Shown here: positions 1-5,211 of the stretch, piece after piece
Layout: every line of letters begins with the position of its first letter
Numbering within the stretch: position 1 is the stretch's first letter
Assembly: GCA_017938055.1 (NCBI GenBank)
Contig: JAGBCG010000067.1
Coordinates: forward strand, 1-5,822
Direction of reading: 5' to 3'
Origin: Clostridia bacterium
GTDB taxonomy: Bacteria > Bacillota > Clostridia > Oscillospirales > CAG-382
Length of the DNA stretch: 5,822 nt
Program-made: the position numbers and the translations under genes
Notes under the pieces: generated by a model
What the model saw: the letters and a program-made list of their open reading frames with translations, nothing else
Told to the model about the DNA's origin: nothing
The model's database searches: none

Positions 1-180
1 ACTTGTTTCGACAAGTCGCCTTTTCATCGATATAAATCTCTTACGAGATTTTCGATATGTCTAGCAGACTCGATGTGTCGCTAACGCGACGAGATTTATA
101 TCATATCGAGTTTGAGCAAAGCGAAAACATATCGATTTTACGAAAGAAAAAATATCGAGCAAACGCAGTTTGCATATCGA
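1..180. repeat. Palindrome-rich array of ATATCGA words and mini-hairpins
   Basis: Four direct copies of an eight-base word occur: CATATCGA at 102-109, 128-135 and 173-180, and AATATCGA at 151-158. Their starts are 26, 23 and 22 bases apart. Two inverted copies (TCGATAT) lie at 27-33 and 52-58. Between the words sit short hairpins: ACTTGT/ACAAGT (1-16), AAATCTC/GAGATTT (34-51), GTCT/AGAC (59-69), GTCGC/GCGAC (77-90) and GCAAAC/GCAGTTTGC (159-173). The spacers at 110-128 and 136-150 also begin and end with complementary bases (GTTT/AAAC, TTTT/AAAA). A longer perfect 12-base inverted repeat pairs 29-40 with 91-102 and competes with the hairpin at 34-51. No reading frame here looks like a gene. 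I infer a compound intergenic repeat, possibly a transcribed structured RNA or a non-autonomous mobile repeat. The family is not one I can name, and the array may extend left of the window. Confidence 0.75.
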
Positions 181-329
181 CTAAAAACGTACGGCGTCTA
201 AAACATCTGCCGTTTTTGATGCGATAGAGGAAATAATTTGTGTGTCTGAAAAGTATAAAGAATATTTTACAGAGAATCTCGAATTTCACAAAAGTTTTCG
301 CTAAATATAACAAAAAAATAAAATTTCTA
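181..329. other. Gene-free AT-rich spacer with one possible hairpin terminator
   Basis: No credible gene is visible in either direction. A hairpin can form either as AAAAACG (183-189) with CGTTTTT (211-217) or as ACGGC (191-195) with GCCGT (209-213). The second version is followed by a short T run (213-217) and could terminate rightward transcription entering from outside the window. Its 13-base loop makes it a weak terminator candidate. Positions 218-329 are AT-rich with no further structure that I can support. Confidence 0.4.
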
Positions 330-358
330 TTGCATTTTAAAAAGTTATGTGTTATAAT
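330..358 (+). promoter_or_regulatory. Sigma-A promoter for the GH20-like gene
   Basis: The -35 box TTGCAT (330-335) and a perfect -10 box TATAAT (353-358) are separated by exactly 17 bases. An extended -10 TG lies at 350-351. Transcription should start near 365, giving a leader of about 35 bases. The ribosome binding site AAAGGAG (382-388) lies 11 bases before the ATG at 400. Confidence 0.85.
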
Positions 359-399
359 GTCCTTGCTCAAAAAATAACATAAAAGGAGAGTAAAGAACA

Positions 400-1362
400 A
401 TGGCAAAAGAAATGATTTGGTCTTATCTTGTTCACCTTGGACAGTGTATGTGGGGTGACTATGAACCAGGAGATGGCGGATATTGCGTTAATAAAGAGCC
501 GTTGGTATTTGAACAGCCTGTATGGGCAGAAGTTTCCAATAAGCTTAAAGCTGACGGTTGCTGTAATACAATACTTATCGACCTTGGTGAAGGTTTGCAG
601 TATGAATCTCATCCTGAGATAGTAGTTCCGGGAGCATGGTCTAAAAAGCGTCTTGCTGACGAAATCTCAAGACTTCGCTCAATGGGCTTTAAGGTTTATC
701 CAAAGCTCAACTTCTCTGCGGCACATGATAAGTGGATGGGTATATATTCAAGAATGCTTTCAACACCTTATTATTATACATTCTGCAAGGATATAATTGA
801 TGAAGTTAGCGAGCTTTTCTCAAATCCTGAACTTTTCCATTTAGGTTTGGATGAGGAATGTCTTTCCACACAGACAGAAATGGCTATCTGCGTAATAAGA
901 AACCATGACTTGCTGTGGCATGATATTAACTATCTGTTTAAAGCAGTTGAAGAAAAGGGTGCAAGGCCTTGGATCTGGGCAGACTATGTATGGCACACAC
1001 GTAGAAGTGAAGAAGATTTTCTTAAACATATGCCTAAGGAAGCTCTTTGCAGTAACTGGTATTACGGTAACTGGGAACATACAAGTGGTTTCTGGGTAGA
1101 TTCAATGAGAGGCTACACAGCACTTGAAGAACATGGCTATGATCAGCTTCCTACTGGTTCCAACTGTAATAGAATTGTTGAGTACTGTGAAGATAACATG
1201 AAGATCACAGTTGAGAAATGTTCCGAAATAGTTGCTCCCGAACGTCTTAAGGGCTTTATGATGGCACCATGGGAAATGACAACAACTGAAATGAAGCAAA
1301 GACTTATAGATGGCGTTGACGATCTTACAAACGCATATAAGTTCTATAACAGCAAGTATTAA
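400..1362 (+). CDS. GH20-like (beta/alpha)8-barrel protein, putative glycosidase
   Basis: This 320-residue protein looks like a catalytic barrel related to family 20 beta-hexosaminidases. The key sign is the motif H147-L-G-L-D151-E152-E153, which resembles the HxGxDE signature. In that family the Asp-Glu pair orients the substrate N-acetyl group and donates the proton. Further support is the later W191-I-W-A-D195 strand, like the 'WxD' strand of such barrels, and a high content of Trp and Tyr suited to sugar binding. There is no signal peptide or membrane segment, so a soluble cytoplasmic location is inferred. It is shorter than classical GH20 enzymes and lacks their N-terminal accessory domain. 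The start at 400 is fixed by AAAGGAG at 382-388. The gene is monocistronic between its own promoter and the terminator at 1361-1397. The substrate is unknown, and it could be a non-GH20 barrel that converged on this motif. The gene is certainly coding; the family call is moderate. Confidence 0.8.
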   Translation: MAKEMIWSYLVHLGQCMWGDYEPGDGGYCVNKEPLVFEQPVWAEVSNKLKADGCCNTILIDLGEGLQYESHPEIVVPGAWSKKRLADEISRLRSMGFKVYPKLNFSAAHDKWMGIYSRMLSTPYYYTFCKDIIDEVSELFSNPELFHLGLDEECLSTQTEMAICVIRNHDLLWHDINYLFKAVEEKGARPWIWADYVWHTRRSEEDFLKHMPKEALCSNWYYGNWEHTSGFWVDSMRGYTALEEHGYDQLPTGSNCNRIVEYCEDNMKITVEKCSEIVAPERLKGFMMAPWEMTTTEMKQRLIDGVDDLTNAYKFYNSKY

Positions 1363-1397
1363 AAAATTGCCTCCTGCAGACTATGCAGGAGGTTTTT
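1361..1397. terminator. Bidirectional intrinsic terminator
   Basis: A perfect 9-base-pair stem, CCTCCTGCA (1370-1378) with TGCAGGAGG (1384-1392), closes a five-base loop. On the + strand it is followed by five Ts (1393-1397). On the - strand it is followed, two bases beyond, by six Ts (complement of 1361-1366). It can therefore end both the GH20-like gene and the convergent CAP-domain gene, whose stop codons lie at 1362 and 1410. Confidence 0.9.
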
Positions 1398-1409
1398 GTG
1401 ATAATAGGG

Positions 1410-2321
1410 TTATTTGCTTGCAAACATCTGTGCCCAGTATAGAGTACTGGTTCCGTATTTAGCCATTCCGATTCTTGTATAAGATGGATTTAAAATGTTC
1501 TCACGGTGTCCTTGTGAGTTCATCCATGCTTCAAAAACTTCGTTGGCACTGTCCTGACCATATGCAATGTTTTCACCTGCGGTTGAATATTTGTATCCAT
1601 ATTCGTCAAGAACTGTAAAACATCTTGTACCATTAGGTCGTGTGTGTGAGAATAATGACTGTATCTCCTTTGAACGAACAGATGCACATTTTTCGAGGTC
1701 TTCGTCGTATGTAAGAGCTGCAATGCCACTTTTCAGACGCTGATTGTTAACAAGCTCAAAAAGAACTGCTATTTCGCTGTTCACAGGTGAGCTTGAACTG
1801 TTATTGTCTTCTTCAGGAATTTCAGGAACAACAGGCTCGTCGGGAACGATAGGCTTGTCGGGAACAACAGGCTCGTCAGGAACGATAGGCTCGTCGGGAA
1901 CGACAGGCTCGTCAGGAACGACAGGCTCGTCAGGAACGATAGGCTCGTCGGGAACAACAGGCACATCAGGAACAACAGGCTTATCGGGAACAACTGGCTC
2001 GTCAGGATCAATAGAATCGTCGGGACAGAAAGGTTCTTCGGGGATTATAGGTTCATTGGGACAGACAGGTAAGAATGGATTTTCTGTACACCAGCAAGAA
2101 TTAAAGTTGAAAAAAGGCTCATGACAAAAGCTTTCTTCAGGGGGAATATGCCATAAATCAGAGTAACAGTTATCAGAAAAATTATGATTGTAATTACACT
2201 GTTCACAGCAAAAGGTGTGGTTAACTGCTTGGGTGCAGGAATTTGTGTTATTTGTGGTTTTGGCACCCACTGGCATTACTGCCAGCATTGAAATAATAAT
2301 GAGAGCAATTTGCTTTTTCAT
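1410..2321 (-). CDS. Secreted Cys-rich, PDxPxV-repeat protein with C-terminal CAP domain
   Basis: This 303-residue exported protein has three parts. Residues 1-20 form a signal peptide: two lysines, a hydrophobic core, then a likely cleavage site around VGA-K at 20/21. Residues 29-99 are cysteine-rich (ten Cys, with a CC-x2-C cluster at 38-42) and rich in aromatics, Asn and His. Residues 106-165 are ten copies of a proline hexad P-D-[EKV]-P-[VI]-V, with degenerate copies from residue 88. Residues 184-303 are a YkwD-type CAP (SCP/PR-1) domain with SHTRPNG (H226), GENIAYG (E250), W266 and QGHRENIL (H272), the usual cavity residues. CAP proteins of this type are secreted or wall-associated, and their bacterial biochemistry is largely unsettled. 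No sortase motif or known wall-binding repeat is seen, so the N-terminal region may do the anchoring. The start is fixed by AAAGGAGGAG at 2328-2337. The gene stands alone between its own promoter and the terminator at 1361-1397. Confidence 0.93.
   Translation of the reverse strand: MKKQIALIIISMLAVMPVGAKTTNNTNSCTQAVNHTFCCEQCNYNHNFSDNCYSDLWHIPPEESFCHEPFFNFNSCWCTENPFLPVCPNEPIIPEEPFCPDDSIDPDEPVVPDKPVVPDVPVVPDEPIVPDEPVVPDEPVVPDEPIVPDEPVVPDKPIVPDEPVVPEIPEEDNNSSSSPVNSEIAVLFELVNNQRLKSGIAALTYDEDLEKCASVRSKEIQSLFSHTRPNGTRCFTVLDEYGYKYSTAGENIAYGQDSANEVFEAWMNSQGHRENILNPSYTRIGMAKYGTSTLYWAQMFASK
1827..2006 (-). repeat. Tandem 18-bp repeats encoding PDxPxV hexads
   Basis: Ten in-frame 18-base units encode residues 106-165 of the CAP protein, with no indel breaking the period. 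On the + strand a typical unit reads GGAACGATAGGCTCGTCG. Variation is mostly limited to the residue after Asp (Glu, Lys or Val) and a Val/Ile alternation. A proline at every third residue predicts an extended, stiff, acidic linker that holds the CAP domain away from the N-terminal region. Such near-identical units are prone to copy-number change between strains. Confidence 0.92.
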
Positions 2322-2345
2322 TAAAATCTCCTCCTTTCGCCAATT

Positions 2346-2374
2346 ATTGTACTATATTCCACAGGCACTTTCAA
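2346..2374 (-). promoter_or_regulatory. Sigma-A promoter for the CAP-domain gene
   Basis: Read on the - strand, the -35 box TTGAAA (2374-2369) and -10 box TACAAT (2351-2346) are separated by exactly 17 bases. The predicted start near 2339 leaves a very short leader that begins almost at the ribosome binding site (2337-2328). This leaves no room for a riboswitch or attenuator. Confidence 0.8.
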
Positions 2375-2554
2375 CGAACAAAGCTTTCCTTTTATGTATA
2401 ATATTGAGCATAGAGGAAAAGAAAGTAAATATAAGAAATATTTTACATGGAAATATTATATTTTCTAGTATACTACAGCATGAAAATGTGAAATATAGCT
2501 CATATTCCAAATGTTCCCATGCTTGTATAAATTAGCTGGTGTTAGTTTTAATAT
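2375..2554. other. AT-rich gene-free stretch
   Basis: This lies between the CAP promoter and the hairpin at 2555-2612. Short open stretches exist on both strands, but none has a ribosome binding site or protein-like composition. I see only minor features: the palindrome AGTATACT (2468-2475) and a repeated AAATATT word. I cannot assign a function. Confidence 0.5.
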
Positions 2555-2612
2555 AAAAAAAGAACAGGGCATATGAAATGGTGAATTTTATCACTACGAT
2601 ATGCCACTGATC
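2555..2612 (-). terminator. Probable terminator of the micropeptide transcript
   Basis: On the + strand GGCATAT (2568-2574) pairs with ATATGCC (2599-2605). Inside this, TGGTGA (2579-2584) pairs with TCACTA (2591-2596), including one G-T pair. The stem extends outward through CAG (2565-2567) with CTG (2607-2609) across a bulge, and GA (2562-2563) with TC (2611-2612). Read leftward, the extended stem runs straight into seven Ts (complement of 2555-2561). This fits an imperfect Rho-independent terminator 45 bases beyond the micropeptide stop. The long stem with internal loops is unusual, so it could also be a small structured RNA. Confidence 0.55.
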
Positions 2613-2656
2613 TTGAAGTATTGGATGTCTAAACTTACAGAAGCTTATAAGTAAGG

Positions 2657-2740
2657 CTACAGTAGAAAAATAAGTATAATGAGTATAATAAGCACAAGTC
2701 CTAAGTTGTCTGATAAAAATGATGTAATGTTGTTTGTCAT
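2657..2740 (-). CDS. 27-residue single-helix hydrophobic micropeptide
   Basis: A complete small gene runs from ATG at 2740-2738 to TAG at 2659-2657. The product starts MTNNITSFLSDNLG (residues 1-14), then runs as an unbroken Leu/Ile/Val/Phe segment (residues 15-27) to the C-terminus with no charged residue after Asp11. That is long enough for a short membrane helix. Coding support comes from a near-consensus ribosome binding site five bases before the start, a candidate extended -10 promoter and a hairpin-plus-T-run downstream. The overall plan (polar N-terminus, Ile/Leu-rich tail, fewer than 35 residues) recalls the small YjcZ-like sporulation or membrane peptides of Firmicutes. It also recalls hydrophobic toxin peptides of type I systems. 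Nothing here decides between these. I see no clear antisense RNA gene. The function is unknown, and the gene is too short for most gene callers. Confidence 0.65.
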   Translation of the reverse strand: MTNNITSFLSDNLGLVLIILIILIFLL

Positions 2741-2745
2741 AAAAA

Positions 2746-2755
2746 CACCGCCTTT
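2746..2755 (-). promoter_or_regulatory. Ribosome binding site of the micropeptide
   Basis: Read on the - strand this is AAAGGCGGTG, one mismatch from the anti-16S consensus AAAGGAGGTG, followed by five Ts and the ATG. A ten-base match at this spacing is unlikely in AT-rich intergenic DNA and is the main reason for calling the 27-codon frame a gene. The same GGCGGTG core precedes tadA (5741-5735). Confidence 0.7.
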
Positions 2756-2770
2756 ACAGTTTTAATTTAT

Positions 2771-2800
2771 ATTATGCCAAATTTTTTTCTGTTGACACAA
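2771..2800 (-). promoter_or_regulatory. Candidate promoter of the micropeptide gene
   Basis: On the - strand an extended -10 element TGGCATAAT (2779-2771) follows a weak -35 TTGTGT (2800-2795) at 18 bases. The -10 is good and the -35 poor, so the extended TG would have to compensate. It lies only 17 bases from the -35 of the divergent ilvE promoter, so the two may interfere with each other or share a regulator. A perfect TTGACA on the + strand (2792-2797) overlaps it but has no good -10 partner. Confidence 0.4.
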
Positions 2801-2817
2801 AAAAATCAAAATATCTA

Positions 2818-2846
2818 TTGAAAATATATATTTGTTGTGATATAAT
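2818..2846 (+). promoter_or_regulatory. Sigma-A promoter of ilvE
   Basis: TTGAAA (2818-2823) and a perfect TATAAT (2841-2846) are 17 bases apart, with an extended -10 TG at 2838-2839. The predicted start near 2853 gives a leader of only about 33 bases. This excludes the T-box or leader-peptide attenuation often seen for branched-chain amino acid genes in Firmicutes. Any control would have to act at the promoter, for example a CodY-type repressor. I cannot identify an operator with confidence. Confidence 0.85.
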
Positions 2847-2885
2847 ATCTACCGTAAAATTTAACTTCAGGAAGGAAGTATAAAA

Positions 2886-3908
2886 ATGTCAGTAAATTTT
2901 GATTGGGCAAACCTCGGCTTTGGTTATGTAAAAACTGAGTGGAGATATGTTTCAAACTATAAAAACAGCACATGGGATGAGGGCTGTCTTACAAAGGACG
3001 ATATGATTACTATCAGTGAATGTGCAGGAGTTCTTCAGTATGCACAAACTGTGTTTGAGGGACTTAAGGCATACACAACAGAGGATGGTCATATAGTAGT
3101 TTTCCGTCCCGACCTTAATGCAGATAGAATGATTGATTCGGCAAAACGCCTTGAAATGCCTGCTTTCCCAAAGGAAAGATTTATTGATGCGGTTGTAAAG
3201 ACAGTTGAAGCAAACGCTGATTATGTGCCGCCATATGGCTCAGGTGCGACACTTTATCTTCGTCCCTATATGTTTGGAAGTGACCCTGTAATAGGTGTTA
3301 AGCCTGCAAACGAATATCAGTTCAGAGTGTTTGCAACACCCGTTGGTCCTTACTTCAAGGGTGGAGTAAAGCCTCTTACTCTTAACGTGTGTGATTTTGA
3401 CAGAGCAGCACCCCACGGAACAGGACACATTAAGGCGGGTCTTAACTATGCCATGAGTCTTCATGCAATAGTTACAGCACATCATAACGGTTTTGATGAA
3501 AATATGTACCTTGATTCAGCAACAAGAACAAAGGTTGAAGAGACAGGTGGAGCAAACTTTATCTTTGTAACAAAGGATAATAAGGTAGTAACACCAAAGT
3601 CAGACAGTATTCTTCCTTCAATTACAAGACGTTCTTTGCTTTACGTTGCAAAGGAATATCTTGGACTTGAAACTGAGGAAAGAGAAGTATATAAGGAAGA
3701 ACTTTGTGACTTTGCAGAATGTGGTCTTTGTGGAACAGCAGCTGTTATTTCACCTGTTGGAAAGATTTATGACCATGGTAAAGAAATCTGTCTTCCAAGC
3801 GGTATGACTGCAATGGGTGAGGTAACAAAGAAGCTTTATGATACTCTTACAGGTATTCAGATGGGAAGAATTCCTGCACCTGAGGGTTGGATTAAGGTTA
3901 TTAAGTAA
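2886..3908 (+). CDS. ilvE: Branched-chain amino acid aminotransferase (BCAT, class IV)
   Basis: This PLP enzyme reversibly moves the amino group between glutamate and the keto acids of valine, leucine and isoleucine. It catalyses the last step of their synthesis or the first step of breakdown, in the cytoplasm. At 340 residues it matches the longer type II BCAT group (eukaryotic and Bacillus-like enzymes) rather than the roughly 310-residue E. coli IlvE. Recognisable sites are the substrate-side VFEGLKAY (56-63), phosphate-region R81 and LRPYMFG (125-131), the Schiff-base lysine K183 in GHIKAGLNYA, E219 of EETGGANF that contacts the pyridine nitrogen, and GTAAVISPVG (283-292). C279-G-L-C282 forms a CxxC just ahead of that loop. 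It is not at the position of the redox CxxC of human BCAT. AGGAAGG (2869-2875) supports the ATG at 2886. It is monocistronic with its own promoter and terminator, with no other ilv or leu gene in the window. Confidence 0.97.
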   Translation: MSVNFDWANLGFGYVKTEWRYVSNYKNSTWDEGCLTKDDMITISECAGVLQYAQTVFEGLKAYTTEDGHIVVFRPDLNADRMIDSAKRLEMPAFPKERFIDAVVKTVEANADYVPPYGSGATLYLRPYMFGSDPVIGVKPANEYQFRVFATPVGPYFKGGVKPLTLNVCDFDRAAPHGTGHIKAGLNYAMSLHAIVTAHHNGFDENMYLDSATRTKVEETGGANFIFVTKDNKVVTPKSDSILPSITRRSLLYVAKEYLGLETEEREVYKEELCDFAECGLCGTAAVISPVGKIYDHGKEICLPSGMTAMGEVTKKLYDTLTGIQMGRIPAPEGWIKVIK

Positions 3909-3919
3909 TTGAATATTAT

Positions 3920-3957
3920 AAAAAATTAGAACTGCTTTAATCGGCAGTTCTTTTTTT
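3920..3957. terminator. Terminator of ilvE, possibly bidirectional
   Basis: AGAACTGC (3928-3935) pairs with GCAGTTCT (3944-3951) around an eight-base loop. Seven Ts follow on the + strand (3951-3957). On the - strand there is also a T run (complement of 3920-3925) two bases beyond the stem, so it could back up the leftward terminator next to it. It lies 20 bases after the ilvE stop codon. Confidence 0.88.
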
Positions 3958-3963
3958 GTACAT

Positions 3964-3991
3964 AAAAAATGCCGAAGAAAAACTTCGGCAT
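3964..3991 (-). terminator. Terminator of the tadA-side leftward genes
   Basis: ATGCCGAAG (3969-3977) pairs perfectly with CTTCGGCAT (3983-3991) around a five-base loop. Read leftward, the stem runs into a T run (complement of 3964-3969, partly in the stem). It begins five bases after the stop codon of the PAP2 gene (3997-3999). Only six bases separate it from the ilvE terminator, so the two convergent units are ended by back-to-back hairpins. Confidence 0.88.
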
Positions 3992-3996
3992 AAGTT

Positions 3997-4551
3997 TTAT
4001 ATTGTGATATTTTTTTTCTTTTCGATGTAGTCAACAATTAATTTTGCGAGTATTGCAAACAAAATTCCTAAAAGTGAGCCTACAATAATATCGGTTGGAA
4101 AGTGAACATATAAATACACACGTGAAAAAGCAACAAGCAAGGCAACTGAAATTGCAACAATACCCCATTTTTTGCTCAGACACATGAAAATAGGCATTGC
4201 CGCTTCAAAGCAGGCAAGGGAATGTCCCGACGGAAAAGAATAGTCATGGGGATTTTCAATTAAAAGCTTAACACCATCAATCCAGCAAGGTCTTTGACGC
4301 ATAATAAGCGGCTTTAGAGTGAGATTACCCAAAACAAATCCAAGAGAAATTGCAATAAGCATAATGATTCCCGTTTTTCTTGACTTGCCTTTGTTTATAA
4401 GAATAAATAAAAAAGCAAGAGATAGACAAAGTATTCCTTTTTCGCCTATGTAGGTGATAAGTGGCATTAAAAAATCTAAAAAAGGACACGCAATGTGTTC
4501 TCTTATAAATCTTACTACAGATAAATCCCAGTTTTGTATAGTGCTTAGCAT
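3997..4551 (-). CDS. PAP2-family membrane lipid phosphatase
   Basis: This 184-residue integral membrane phosphatase carries the full acid-phosphatase/PAP2 signature. Motif 1 is K80-x6-R87-P88, motif 2 is P107-S108-G109-H110, and motif 3 is S143-R144-x5-H150-x3-D154. H150 should form the phospho-enzyme, with H110 and D154 assisting. Hydrophobic segments lie roughly at 22-34, 39-53, 60-79, 111-125, 130-149 and 155-174, as expected for a six-helix enzyme with the active site on the outer face. Family members hydrolyse undecaprenyl pyrophosphate (BcrC-like), phosphatidylglycerol phosphate or phosphatidic acid, and sequence alone does not choose between them. AAAAGGA (4567-4561) sits nine bases before the ATG. 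The gene is 35 bases downstream of the DUF4830-like gene and is the last before the terminator at 3964-3991, so co-transcription is likely. Confidence 0.94.
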   Translation of the reverse strand: MLSTIQNWDLSVVRFIREHIACPFLDFLMPLITYIGEKGILCLSLAFLFILINKGKSRKTGIIMLIAISLGFVLGNLTLKPLIMRQRPCWIDGVKLLIENPHDYSFPSGHSLACFEAAMPIFMCLSKKWGIVAISVALLVAFSRVYLYVHFPTDIIVGSLLGILFAILAKLIVDYIEKKKNITI

Positions 4552-4586
4552 ATTTTTCTATCCTTTTATTTTATTATATTTTATTT

Positions 4587-5084
4587 TCAGGCAGCGGTAA
4601 TAATTCCGGAAACAGTGCCTGTTTTCTCGCAGCAGAGGTCTGCGGCAATAACCTTGTTTTTGTAGATAATAAGTGTGGCAAGTACATTTTTGTCGTCAAC
4701 AGAGGTGCCATCGGGCATGGTAGTGACCTGATAAGTGTAGCTTGTTACTTTTTTATCTTTGTATTTCTCTAAGTCAAAGCCTTGCTGCTTTTGAAGCTTG
4801 TTGTACTGTTCTGTTGCAGCATCAAAGGTTTTTGGAATAAGAGCAGATGAAGTAACACAAGAACCGTCGCGAATTGAAAAACCAAGACTTTCAAGGTATT
4901 GTATTCTTCCTGAGTCATTTTTGACAGAAATCTTACTCAAATCTGAATGAGCCGATACCTTGTTGACATTCACGGCATATCCTGCTTCAGGCATGAGAGC
5001 AATAACCAAAGCTCCCACAATCAGACATGCACACAGTATGCACATAATTTTTACACTTGATGCTTTAAAGGAAAATACAAACAT
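4587..5084 (-). CDS. Membrane-anchored DUF4830-like protein
   Basis: This 165-residue protein has a short basic N-terminus and one hydrophobic segment (about residues 13-31, rich in Cys, Leu, Ile and Val). That segment is an uncleaved anchor or signal sequence followed by an extracytoplasmic domain. The outer part has the layout I associate with DUF4830 of Clostridia: R-x-x-Y-L-x-x-L-G-(F/Y) near residues 58-68, the phrase 'TFDAATEQYNKLQKQQGFDL' in the middle, a K-V-T-S-Y-T-Y strand, and a short C-terminal strand pair ending in GIITAA. No catalytic motif is visible and the family has no known function. The start is fixed by a strong GGAGG (5097-5093) eight bases upstream. It sits 127 bases after tadA and 35 bases before the PAP2 gene, suggesting an envelope-related pair with the latter. 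The gene is certain; the family call rests on recall of the pattern, not a search. Confidence 0.85.
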   Translation of the reverse strand: MFVFSFKASSVKIMCILCACLIVGALVIALMPEAGYAVNVNKVSAHSDLSKISVKNDSGRIQYLESLGFSIRDGSCVTSSALIPKTFDAATEQYNKLQKQQGFDLEKYKDKKVTSYTYQVTTMPDGTSVDDKNVLATLIIYKNKVIAADLCCEKTGTVSGIITAA

Positions 5085-5109
5085 ATTAGCCGCCTCCGCA
5101 TTTTTTATA

Positions 5110-5139
5110 TTTTTACTGAAATATATGCAGAGAATTCAA
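5110..5139 (-). promoter_or_regulatory. Weak candidate promoter for the DUF4830-PAP2 pair
   Basis: On the - strand TTGAAT (5139-5134) and TAAAAA (5115-5110) are separated by 18 bases, 26 bases upstream of the start codon. An alternative -10, TATACT (5156-5151), has no good -35. No terminator hairpin is visible between tadA (stop 5214-5212) and this point. Readthrough from tadA is therefore as plausible as an internal promoter. Confidence 0.3.
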
Positions 5140-5211
5140 GTTTTAGAAGCAGTATAGATATGTTTGTTCATGTGTTTTAAATGTGACATATGTGCGGTGA
5201 AAAAATGTATA

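Noticed and set aside
102..180. A CRISPR-like array made of the ATATCGA words
   Set aside because: The repeated word is only eight bases, the intervals are 14-18 bases and self-complementary, and no cas gene is present. CRISPR repeats and spacers are far longer.
279..282. The CxxC of the aminotransferase (residue numbers 279-282) as the redox switch known in human BCAT
   Set aside because: By motif alignment the human CxxC falls at the AAVIS positions a few residues later, so this pair is in a different place and no redox role can be claimed.
101..406. A 101-codon - strand frame crossing the left repeat and the GH20-like promoter
   Set aside because: It has no ribosome binding site, its composition is Phe/Ile/Leu-rich as expected from translated AT-rich DNA, and it overlaps a very strong opposite promoter and the repeat array.
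1744..2124. A long + strand frame rich in SSGTTG repeats, opposite the CAP gene
   Set aside because: The 18-base repeat stays open in several frames on both strands. The - strand frame has the ribosome binding site, promoter, signal peptide and a recognisable CAP domain, so the + strand frame is a shadow.
2531..2560. A + strand promoter near TTGTAT with an AT-rich -10
   Set aside because: The -10 is poor at 17-base spacing, and no gene or clear RNA follows it before the micropeptide region.
2853..2885. A T-box or attenuator leader for ilvE
   Set aside because: The promoter at 2818-2846 leaves a leader of only about 33 bases, with no terminator hairpin or specifier structure.
5085..5211. A terminator or small gene between tadA and the DUF4830-like gene
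   Set aside because: Only short palindromes such as ACATATGT are present, with no T run. The small open frames on either strand lack ribosome binding sites.
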